Origin: Euryarchaeota archaeon UBA486
GTDB lineage: Archaea > Thermoplasmatota > Poseidoniia > Poseidoniales > Poseidoniaceae
DNA length: 11,950 nucleotides
Assembly: GCA_002497765.1 (NCBI GenBank)
Contig: DAET01000004.1
Coordinates: 1-11,950, forward strand
Reading direction: 5' to 3'
Shown here: one piece after another, positions 5,421 through 11,950 of the stretch
Numbering within the stretch: position 1 is the stretch's first letter
How the letters are laid out: every line of letters begins with the position of its first letter
Notes under the pieces: generated by a model
What the model was told of the DNA's origin: nothing
The model's database searches: none
What the model saw: only the letters and a program-made list of their open reading frames with translations
Position numbers and translations under genes: made by a program

Positions 5421-7055
5421 ATGACCGTGAGCGCCTCGTTCTTCGGCACCGACGGCATTCGAGGCTCCGTCAGTCTCGAAGCCGTTGACGAAGAGGAAGC
5501 CATTCGTCTCATTCAGCACGAACGAACCTTGACGCCAGCCTTCATGCGACTGGTAGGCGAAGCCCTGTCCTACACCCGGCCCGCCCTTCCAGGCGAGGGC
5601 GAGGTGGTCGTGGTGGGCTGGGACCGGCGTCCGGGAAATGCAGCGCTGGTTGCGGCCCTCACCCTCGGACTCCGGCTGACCGGCAGCCATGTCATCCACA
5701 TTGGCGAGTGCGCTACACCGACCCTCCACCGCGCCGTGTTGGCCTTCAGTGCACGTGCGGGATGCATGATCACCGCCAGTCACAACCCTGTCGCAGATTC
5801 GGGCATCAAGGTCTTCGACAGCTTCGGCTACAAATCCAACCGAACCTACGAGGCCGACGTTAGCCAGACCGTTCGACAACTTGCTGAGGAAGATCGAGAC
5901 GTCGACGCTGTCGACCGCGAAACCCTCGCGCTTCCAGATGAAGCCCACCACGATTGGAGCGAAGGCGCACACCGCACGTGGTTGGCCCAGCGATGGTCAC
6001 AGTTCGAAAGCGTGTTTGGTGTGTGGAACAGCGCAGCTTCGGACCGGTTCGCCTCTCCCTTGCTGATCGATGGTGCCAACGGCTTTGGTGCCTCATGGCT
6101 GGCGGAATTCTTGCGTGAACGCGGCGTAAGCTGCCGTGAAGTGAGCTCACCTTCGGGCATACTCAACGAAGGATGCGGTGCTGGCGACCTTTCCCCAACG
6201 GCGACTTGGACCCATCAAGAAGTCGAGGCGTCATCTCACATGCTACTCAAGGCCCTGAAGCCAGCCCCAGAGGGTCAACTTGTGGGCGCTGCACTTGACG
6301 GCGACGGCGATCGATGCCTCTTCATTCAAGCCACTGGAACCGGCTTTGCCGTCGTGGACGGTGACGCCATGGCGGCCATGCTGCTGGGCGCTGCAGCAGA
6401 CCACTCCTGGTCGTTCGCTGCCAGCATTGAGTCCGACGTGGCCCTGTTCGGCCATGTACAATCACTGAACGCTGAAACCGAATGCATCGAGACAGCGGTC
6501 GGCGACCGATGGTTGTCCTACGCCCTGCGACCGAGTGAAGGTGGTTGGCTCCACGACGCCACCATGCCAGCGAGCTGCGGCATCGAAGATTCGGGGCACG
6601 TCGTTCTCCCAGCGCCCCACCCCACGGTGGACGATGCATGGAGTTTGGTCGGCGATGGTGCCGCCACCCTGTGCGCCGTTCTTCTTGCCGCTGCCCAACA
6701 AACGGATGCCGTCTTTGACCGCGGATGGAAAAAACGTGTCTCCATCAAAGACAGTCACCGCGAGCGCTGGCAGGCATCCAGCGAGCTCTTTTCGTCAACA
6801 GAGGAGAACCTCCGAACCGCCTTGGAGGGGTTGGGTTTTGAGGCACAGCGACGGCGGATTGAGGGCGAACCTGACCTGTTGCTGATGCACGGCCATTCGA
6901 TGGAGGGCGTGGCTTCCTTTGGGGTCCGCAACAGCGGAACGCAAGCGAAGACCAGCCTTTCCGTCCGGCTTTCAAAAGACCTCGATTCATCACCGTTCGA
7001 GAAGTTATTGGACGCCGTAACCGCCGACCTTGCCGCCGTGTTAACCGCGGATTAA
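5421..7055 (+). CDS. glmM: Phosphohexomutase, GlmM/phosphomannomutase family
   Basis: A cytosolic alpha-D-phosphohexomutase. All four family landmarks are present. FGTDGIRG (8-15) is the N-terminal signature. TASHNP (118-123) carries the phosphoserine S120. DGDGDR (293-298) is the magnesium loop. In the C-terminal domain, EDSGH (389-393) is the sugar-binding loop and RNSGTQAKTSLSVR (503-516) the phosphate-binding loop. FGTDGIRG and the acetyltransferase neighbour favour glucosamine-6-P to glucosamine-1-P conversion, but phosphomannomutase or phosphoglucomutase cannot be excluded. At 544 aa it is about 90-100 residues longer than a typical GlmM; the extra length lies mainly after FGTDGIRG (16-45), around 145-205 and around 370-415. 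It is coupled to the acyltransferase 3 bp upstream. Its stop codon (TAA 7053-7055) overlaps the convergent membrane-protein stop in the palindrome TTAA. Confidence 0.93.
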   Translation: MTVSASFFGTDGIRGSVSLEAVDEEEAIRLIQHERTLTPAFMRLVGEALSYTRPALPGEGEVVVVGWDRRPGNAALVAALTLGLRLTGSHVIHIGECATPTLHRAVLAFSARAGCMITASHNPVADSGIKVFDSFGYKSNRTYEADVSQTVRQLAEEDRDVDAVDRETLALPDEAHHDWSEGAHRTWLAQRWSQFESVFGVWNSAASDRFASPLLIDGANGFGASWLAEFLRERGVSCREVSSPSGILNEGCGAGDLSPTATWTHQEVEASSHMLLKALKPAPEGQLVGAALDGDGDRCLFIQATGTGFAVVDGDAMAAMLLGAAADHSWSFAASIESDVALFGHVQSLNAETECIETAVGDRWLSYALRPSEGGWLHDATMPASCGIEDSGHVVLPAPHPTVDDAWSLVGDGAATLCAVLLAAAQQTDAVFDRGWKKRVSIKDSHRERWQASSELFSSTEENLRTALEGLGFEAQRRRIEGEPDLLLMHGHSMEGVASFGVRNSGTQAKTSLSVRLSKDLDSSPFEKLLDAVTADLAAVLTAD

Positions 7056-10000
7056 TCGTCCATCAACGCCGCTTCGTTGGCTTGCGTGAGCGTGGTCACG
7101 GCAAACAACAACGCAGCCGATGCCACGAGGAGCATCAGCACGTAGGAGGCTCCGATGCCTGCCACCAGGGCCACGGCCGCCACCATCCAGGCGACGACCA
7201 AATCGGCGGCACCGACGATTCTCCACGACTTACGCTGGGTCAAAATGCCGCTGACCCAAGCGGTGCTGGACACCACCAAGGCCACGAACGAAAGCCCCAC
7301 CAGCGAAGCGGAGAGAACAGCCGACGACAGGAGCAGCCCGTGTGCTGACCACAAGGCGGCGGAAAGCCAGAGGCCTTCTTGCCGAGCGACGACCACGGCC
7401 ACCCATGCAACGCTGACTGCACCAAAGGCTGCGGCCACGTTGGTCGGCGTGAGGATGGACGAAGCTGGAGCGAGCGCCCAAGCCACAAGCGCTTGAACGG
7501 CGAACGGTGCGAGCAACACCACGGTCATCGCCACGGCGGGCTGCTTCCAACCGAGGCTCCGACGAAGCCCGAAGACCAAAGCAAGCACACTCACCGGCCC
7601 GAGGGACAGCGCCACGGCGCCGGCTACCCAGCCGCTTCGACCCATGGCCGTGCGATGGTCGTCCAGCCCTCGTCGGAGACGTTCACCCTCTACCCAATCA
7701 AACAGCAGGACCATGCCGAGGAGGAGAATTTCGATGCCAAACAGCGGGAGTGCACCGGTGGTGAGCGCCAGTGCGGTCGGGTCGGTAGCCAACGGAAGCG
7801 GGACCTCGCCCCCAATAAGAACGCATACCATTCGGTCGATGACCATCAGTCCGAGCAACGCCTCCAAGGCGCTTGGAATCCGCAAACCGAGGTCGTTGCG
7901 ACCGATCAGCCCCATACCGACCAACAACACAAGGGTCAAACTGAGCGCCGCCAAATGGACGGTGGATTCGGTAAGCACCCCGGTTGTCATTCGACCGGCC
8001 ACATGGACCAGGACCATGCCAACCATGGCCACGGCGATGGGCAGTTCAACGCCCGCCACGTCCGGAAGGCGCAAACCGATGGCGTTGGCACGCAATCGAG
8101 CCAGTCCCACCAGCACCACGGCAAATCCAGCACTGAACAACAGCGCCAGCAGGGCGTACGGCGTAGCGTAGGCAAACCACATCGACCCGATGAACGCGAC
8201 AGCAAGGAACAACAACAACACGACCGGTTTGTAGTGGATGTCGCCCACGATAACGTCGTCTTGGCCGGCCGTACCGCTTCGCTTGGCGCGGCGTTTCTGA
8301 CGCTGAGCGAGTTCGAGAAGTTCAGCGTCCAATTCCCGCAACCCCACCGTGGTGGAACCGTCGGCCGACACCGAGGAGACCAGCGTCTGCATGCGTTCGC
8401 GCTTGGCTGCAAAGGACGCTTCACGCTCTTCTTTGGTCGCCAGCGCTCGCAAACCCGAACGGACATCGCCCTGGAAGGCAAGGTAAGCCCCGACCAGCAC
8501 AAACATGACGAGCGCTGAGAGTTGCATGGTGTCGGATTCAACGCTCTGCCCGGCGAGCGCCATGCTCACCAGCAAACCGATGGCGGCCAAGGTGGGGGGG
8601 AGCAGGGCGTCGACGATCCGCAGCCGTTGCATGTAGACCACCAGCGAAACCGCCGCCATGACCGAAAGCACGTCGAGGCTCAACACGTTCGTGATGGCCG
8701 ATGTGCCCGTGAGCGATGCGGTTCGTTGAGGGCCGAGCGCCACCACCAGAAACAAGGCCGTCATCATCCCGAGGTGGACAGTCAACAAGCGACCGGGGAG
8801 CGTGCGTACGGTGGGGTCGCCTTGCGTTGCTTCCATGTCGTCAACGCGCCGCGCTGCTGCAGCGATGAGCACAGCGCTCCCTGCGGTCAGGGCGGCGGCC
8901 CATCCGGCCTCAAGCCCGTAATTCCATGAAATCGAGAGCGCTGCGATGGACCACACGATGACCAGGGTTTGCGGGCGGCCACGATGGAGGCCCAGCCGGG
9001 TCATGCCCGCATGGGCCAAGAGCAGGGCCGTCATGCCGCCAAGCGCCCCCAACGCCGTTACGCCATCGGGGCGAGTGGTGGCGACGAAAGTCAGACAAGC
9101 CAACACGAAACCCAAGTTCCACAAGGTAAGCATCTCTGAATCTCGTAGGCGAGAACTCATTTCGGAAAAGCCAGCCAATCCACCGGCGAGGTTGAGGTTG
9201 GCATCACCCAGTCGGTGATTCACGGCCATCTGTTGAACGACGAGCAGCACCATCCACAGACCCAGGTCGACTTCGGACAGCACGATGGGGACGAGGTCGG
9301 CATTGACCAAACGCTGCTCCAGATTGGTCGCAAAGGCGAGCAACCAGAGGTAGGGAGCCAGCACGGCGACACCTGCGATGGCCGGCGAATGCCGCAGCAC
9401 AGCGATGGTCCCCAAACCCACCCAGACGGTGGCCTGTGCCACCAAGAGCAAACGACCCTGCCGACCACCATCCTCGGCGGGAATCAGGAGCGTCAACAAG
9501 ACGACGATAACCAAGGCGCCCATCCACAGCACGTGGTCAGACACGTTGGCCTGATGGGTCAACAAGACCCCGATGCACAGGGCCGTTGTGGCGATGGCGA
9601 ACACCGAATATTCGCTCAATTCGAGGGGGAAGGTGAGGTTCACGACGCCCGCATTGAGCAAGGCCAACCCGGCGATGAGGAACGGCATGGGAGCCAGCAC
9701 AAACGGCATCAGTTTGGTCCAAGGAACGCCGCGAACCACCAGGTAGGAGGATGTAAACGCCAACGTGAGGAGCATCAGTTGAGCAAGCGCATAGCCGGTC
9801 TCGGTTCGATGGGCAGCGATGGTCATGAGGGCGCCCACCATCCCGAGGGAAACCGACACCGCCCACAAACCGGGTTTGCCAAGTCCAACGGCGTGAACGC
9901 CTTGGCTGAGCCAGTTTTCGTGGTGAACAAAGGCCGCAGCCATGGACGCGTTGGCGGCGGTAACCACGCTCAGAAGGAGGAAGAGCGTGAGGTCGTTTTC

Positions 10001-10966
10001 GATGGGGAGCAAGGTCAGTGAGAGGATGGTCCAGTCGTTGGAGAGGGCGTGGACGCCGACCCACAGGTAGGACATCGAGATGCCGAGGCTGGCCAGGTTG
10101 CCAGAGGAACGAACGAGGGCCAACCCGTGCATGAGCGCCATGGCCATGACGATCAAGACGGCAATCCCGACTTCACCGTACACCGCACCGGCTGAACTGC
10201 CCACGGCAAACAGAACCAGCGCTGATTGCGCGGCGATAGCGTCCTCGTCGTGGCGGAAGGCCAGCGCCACGTTCATGCCGACCAACGCCAACATCAAGCC
10301 ACCGAGCACTTGGCTTTCCGGAGCGCCGAACCCGTCCAACCACCCCCAACGCCAGGCGTCAAGGGCTAAGCCGTAGAGGAGTTTCATCGAAATGATGACC
10401 CACGTGATGCCCAGCAAATGCATGGCGTCGCGCCGAATCCAACGTTCACCCAGCCAGAGCCCGATCATGGCCATGGCGAACAGCCCCAATCCACCCAGCA
10501 GCGGAGGGAGCACCGTTCCGACCAGTGCGCCGATGGCCGTCCAAACCACCACCATGGCGACGGCCAAGCCTTTGCCAATCGTTTGTTCACCGTGGATGGC
10601 CATTTGCGTGGTGGAATCCAAAGGACGTTCTCTGCTCACGTCCATCGTGAAGAGCGATTTGACATCACCCACCGCAGCATCCTTGTTGGCAGCTTGGCTG
10701 GTGGGGTCCAACGCCTCGTGTGGATCGTTGACCTCGTGCGGATGTTCAACGGCGAGTGTTGCGCCGTCAGCCCCCTCGCTCTCCGGGCCGGCATCCCGGG
10801 GTAGGCCATCATCGGTAGCGACATCATCGGAGGACGATGTGGCGACCATGAACGAGTCAAGGTTGAGGCCTTGCGGGCGCTTGAACGACTGTTCTCGAAG
10901 GACATCGTCATCCGTGGGAGGCGTGGTGGATTCGGCCCCCTCGTCCCCTTCCATGTCCTTCTCCAC
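7052..10966 (-). CDS. Giant polytopic membrane protein, about 1304 aa, function unknown
   Basis: Residues 1-130 are hydrophilic, rich in Asp/Glu/Pro/Thr and probably disordered in the cytoplasm. From about 133 to 831 there is a nearly unbroken run of roughly two dozen hydrophobic helices. Residues 832-912 form one long charged segment with a likely coiled coil (ATKEEREASFAAKRERMQ, LRELDAELLELAQRQKRRAK). About a dozen more helices follow to residue 1293, then a short acidic tail (EAALMDD). I count roughly 35 transmembrane segments by eye. There is no signal peptide, catalytic motif or transporter signature that I recognise. DUF2339-like proteins also have many helices, but I see no diagnostic motif for them. 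The frame is open throughout with GC-rich third positions. The start is GTG 10966 or ATG 10954; the ATG has GGAG six bases upstream and is the better-supported start. It is divergent from pckA and convergent with glmM. Confidence 0.9.
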   Translation of the reverse strand: MEKDMEGDEGAESTTPPTDDDVLREQSFKRPQGLNLDSFMVATSSSDDVATDDGLPRDAGPESEGADGATLAVEHPHEVNDPHEALDPTSQAANKDAAVGDVKSLFTMDVSRERPLDSTTQMAIHGEQTIGKGLAVAMVVVWTAIGALVGTVLPPLLGGLGLFAMAMIGLWLGERWIRRDAMHLLGITWVIISMKLLYGLALDAWRWGWLDGFGAPESQVLGGLMLALVGMNVALAFRHDEDAIAAQSALVLFAVGSSAGAVYGEVGIAVLIVMAMALMHGLALVRSSGNLASLGISMSYLWVGVHALSNDWTILSLTLLPIENDLTLFLLLSVVTAANASMAAAFVHHENWLSQGVHAVGLGKPGLWAVSVSLGMVGALMTIAAHRTETGYALAQLMLLTLAFTSSYLVVRGVPWTKLMPFVLAPMPFLIAGLALLNAGVVNLTFPLELSEYSVFAIATTALCIGVLLTHQANVSDHVLWMGALVIVVLLTLLIPAEDGGRQGRLLLVAQATVWVGLGTIAVLRHSPAIAGVAVLAPYLWLLAFATNLEQRLVNADLVPIVLSEVDLGLWMVLLVVQQMAVNHRLGDANLNLAGGLAGFSEMSSRLRDSEMLTLWNLGFVLACLTFVATTRPDGVTALGALGGMTALLLAHAGMTRLGLHRGRPQTLVIVWSIAALSISWNYGLEAGWAAALTAGSAVLIAAAARRVDDMEATQGDPTVRTLPGRLLTVHLGMMTALFLVVALGPQRTASLTGTSAITNVLSLDVLSVMAAVSLVVYMQRLRIVDALLPPTLAAIGLLVSMALAGQSVESDTMQLSALVMFVLVGAYLAFQGDVRSGLRALATKEEREASFAAKRERMQTLVSSVSADGSTTVGLRELDAELLELAQRQKRRAKRSGTAGQDDVIVGDIHYKPVVLLLFLAVAFIGSMWFAYATPYALLALLFSAGFAVVLVGLARLRANAIGLRLPDVAGVELPIAVAMVGMVLVHVAGRMTTGVLTESTVHLAALSLTLVLLVGMGLIGRNDLGLRIPSALEALLGLMVIDRMVCVLIGGEVPLPLATDPTALALTTGALPLFGIEILLLGMVLLFDWVEGERLRRGLDDHRTAMGRSGWVAGAVALSLGPVSVLALVFGLRRSLGWKQPAVAMTVVLLAPFAVQALVAWALAPASSILTPTNVAAAFGAVSVAWVAVVVARQEGLWLSAALWSAHGLLLSSAVLSASLVGLSFVALVVSSTAWVSGILTQRKSWRIVGAADLVVAWMVAAVALVAGIGASYVLMLLVASAALLFAVTTLTQANEAALMDD

Positions 10967-10996
10967 GGCTTGCTGAACATGAAGTTGTCCGCCTCA

Positions 10997-11013
10997 GGCC
11001 GCCATCGTTCCCG
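10997..11013 (+). repeat. Left arm of a 17-bp imperfect inverted repeat upstream of pckA
   Basis: GGCCGCCATCGTTCCCG matches the reverse complement of 11062-11078 at 15 of 17 positions, with nine consecutive identical bases (TCGTTCCCG). The arms are separated by 48 bp of mostly AT-richer sequence. The arrangement suggests paired operator sites, or a long hairpin if transcribed. Confidence 0.6.
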
Positions 11014-11061
11014 ATTTTTGGTTGGTTTTCAATTTCTGCAAGCGGTTGTACTCGCACGCTC

Positions 11062-11078
11062 CGGGAACGACGGCAGCC
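11062..11078 (-). repeat. Right arm of the 17-bp imperfect inverted repeat upstream of pckA
   Basis: CGGGAACGACGGCAGCC; its reverse complement GGCTGCCGTCGTTCCCG differs from the left arm (10997-11013) at two positions. It ends 50 bp before the pckA ATG. Confidence 0.6.
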
Positions 11079-11128
11079 ACTTGTTGTCGAGCCAAAAGGG
11101 ACAAAGAGGGGCGGCGGAAACGGCCGAC

Positions 11129-11950
11129 ATGGGCGGCACCCACGGCACCCCTTCCGGCAGCCTCGAAACGCACGGCATCTCCCCCAGCGGAGACGTCTAT
11201 TGGAACCTCGAAGCCAAAGCACTCATCGACCTCGCTGTCGAGCGCGGTGAAGGATTCCTGAGCGCACATGGAGCGCTCGTGACCGAGACCGGAGAGCGAA
11301 CCGGCCGTTCTCCCAACGACAAATACATCGTCGACGAACCGTCGGTCTCTGACGACATCAACTGGGGCGATGTCAATGTCTCCACCGACCTCGACACCTT
11401 CACCCGCATGCGAGCCAAGGTCGTTGATTTCCTGTCCCAGCAGGACGCTCTCTTCGTTCAGGACTTGTACTGCGGCGCCGACTTTTCGGAAGCCCTGCCC
11501 ATCCGCGTGGTCAACCACAACGCCTGGCACAACACCTTCGCCCGCAACATGTTCATTCGACCCGGCGCCGAACAACTGGCCAAGCATGAGCCGGAATTCA
11601 CCGTTCTTCACGCACCGCACTTTGAGGCCGATGCCGAGAGCGACGGTCTGAACTCCCAGTGCTTTGTGATCGTCAACTACGCCGCCAAAGAAGTCATCAT
11701 CGGCGGTACTCGCTACGCTGGTGAAATCAAGAAATCCATCTTCTCCGTGATGAACCTCATTCTGCCAAAGAAGGGTATCCTCCCCATGCACTGCTCAGCC
11801 AACACCACCGGTGAAAACACGGCCATCTTCTTCGGCCTCTCCGGCACGGGGAAGACCACGCTTTCCGCCGACCCGAAGCGCGCCCTCATCGGCGACGACG
11901 AACACGGCTGGGGCGCCAACGGTGTGTTCAACTTCGAAGGCGGTTGCTAC
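11129..11950 (+). CDS. pckA: Phosphoenolpyruvate carboxykinase (ATP), N-terminal half (3' end outside window)
   Basis: 274 residues of an enzyme usually about 530 aa that interconverts oxaloacetate plus ATP and phosphoenolpyruvate plus CO2 plus ADP, the entry step of gluconeogenesis. It is the ATP-type family: TGERTGRSPNDKY (residues 55-67, substrate-binding R60), GGTRYAGEIKKS (192-203, metal-binding K202), MHCSAN (220-225, metal-binding H221), the P-loop GLSGTGKTTLS (236-246) and the IGDDEHGW segment with the metal-binding Asp (around 254-261). No residue expected in this half is missing. ATG 11129 gives MGGTHGTPSGSLETHGISPSG, consistent with the family's N-terminal GIS segment; the frame is open upstream but offers only TTG codons. 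It is divergent from the giant membrane protein across a region with a long-spaced inverted repeat. Confidence 0.96.
   Translation, partial: MGGTHGTPSGSLETHGISPSGDVYWNLEAKALIDLAVERGEGFLSAHGALVTETGERTGRSPNDKYIVDEPSVSDDINWGDVNVSTDLDTFTRMRAKVVDFLSQQDALFVQDLYCGADFSEALPIRVVNHNAWHNTFARNMFIRPGAEQLAKHEPEFTVLHAPHFEADAESDGLNSQCFVIVNYAAKEVIIGGTRYAGEIKKSIFSVMNLILPKKGILPMHCSANTTGENTAIFFGLSGTGKTTLSADPKRALIGDDEHGWGANGVFNFEGGCY

Larger units (their letters stand above)
10967..11128. promoter_or_regulatory. Divergent promoter region between the membrane protein and pckA
   Basis: This 162-bp gap is the longest in the window without a gene or RNA. An AT-rich core (11014-11037, with TTTTTGG and TTTTCAATTT) could hold TATA-type boxes for either direction, but no single box is convincing. 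The core lies between the two arms of an imperfect 17-bp inverted repeat. A pckA transcript starting near the core would have a leader of about 60-80 nt. No open frame here looks coding. Confidence 0.5.

Noticed and set aside
7379..8518. Long plus-strand open frame (379 codons) antisense to the membrane protein gene
   Set aside because: Its translation is rich in His, Gln, Arg and Gly with no hydrophobic core, typical of an antisense shadow of a GC-rich membrane-protein gene. The opposite frame encodes clean transmembrane helices.
9215..10021. Second long plus-strand frame (268 codons) antisense to the membrane protein gene
   Set aside because: Same His/Gln-rich shadow composition, and it is fully covered by the better-supported minus-strand gene.
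10994..11791. Minus-strand frame of 265 codons opposite pckA
   Set aside because: pckA motifs on the plus strand are decisive. The antisense frame is a codon-bias shadow, although it runs into the intergenic inverted repeat.
1..11950. Searched for CRISPR repeats, insertion-sequence ends, integrase or transposase motifs, toxin-antitoxin pairs and defence genes
   Set aside because: No regularly spaced repeats, no transposase or integrase motif, and no defence-type domain were seen. The tRNA-Arg gene has no adjacent integrase or partial 3' repeat that would mark an integrated element.

Overview
The window looks like a compact, GC-rich piece of an archaeal chromosome. The closest match I can suggest is a marine euryarchaeon of the Marine Group II / Poseidoniales type. 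The archaeal signs are an archaeal-type FEN-1 flap endonuclease, a TrmG10-type tRNA methyltransferase with an N-terminal THUMP-like region, an ATP-type PEP carboxykinase, and short TATA-like AT-rich boxes about 25 nt from expected leaderless starts. The lineage is an inference, because no rRNA or marker phylogeny is available here.

Layout, left to right: the 3' half of a CaiB/BaiF CoA-transferase gene (+, runs off the left edge); fen (-), overlapping it tail to tail; a 75-bp divergent promoter region; trmG10 (+); a YkgJ-type cysteine-cluster protein (-), overlapping trmG10 tail to tail; a tRNA-Arg(UCG) gene with encoded CCA (+); an unrecognised 335-aa protein (+); a likely operon of a small winged-helix-like protein, a stand-alone left-handed beta-helix sugar acyltransferase and a GlmM-like phosphohexomutase (+); a very large polytopic membrane protein of about 1304 aa (-), whose stop codon overlaps that of the mutase; a 162-bp divergent intergenic region with a long-spaced inverted repeat; and the 5' half of pckA (+, runs off the right edge).

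Functional links: the acyltransferase and mutase together fit amino-sugar-1-phosphate and sugar-nucleotide synthesis (GlcN-6-P to GlcN-1-P to GlcNAc-1-P). The uridylyltransferase step is not encoded in the window. fen (Okazaki-fragment and repair flap cleavage) and trmG10 (tRNA G10 methylation) are housekeeping genes. pckA is central gluconeogenic/anaplerotic metabolism.

All three tail-to-tail gene pairs overlap (31, 44 and 4 bp). In one of them the overlap encodes the PCNA-binding tail of FEN-1 on one strand and the CoA-transferase C-terminus on the other. I see no mobile element, CRISPR array, rRNA or defence system. The least explained items are the giant membrane protein, the 335-aa orphan, and the inverted repeat upstream of pckA.
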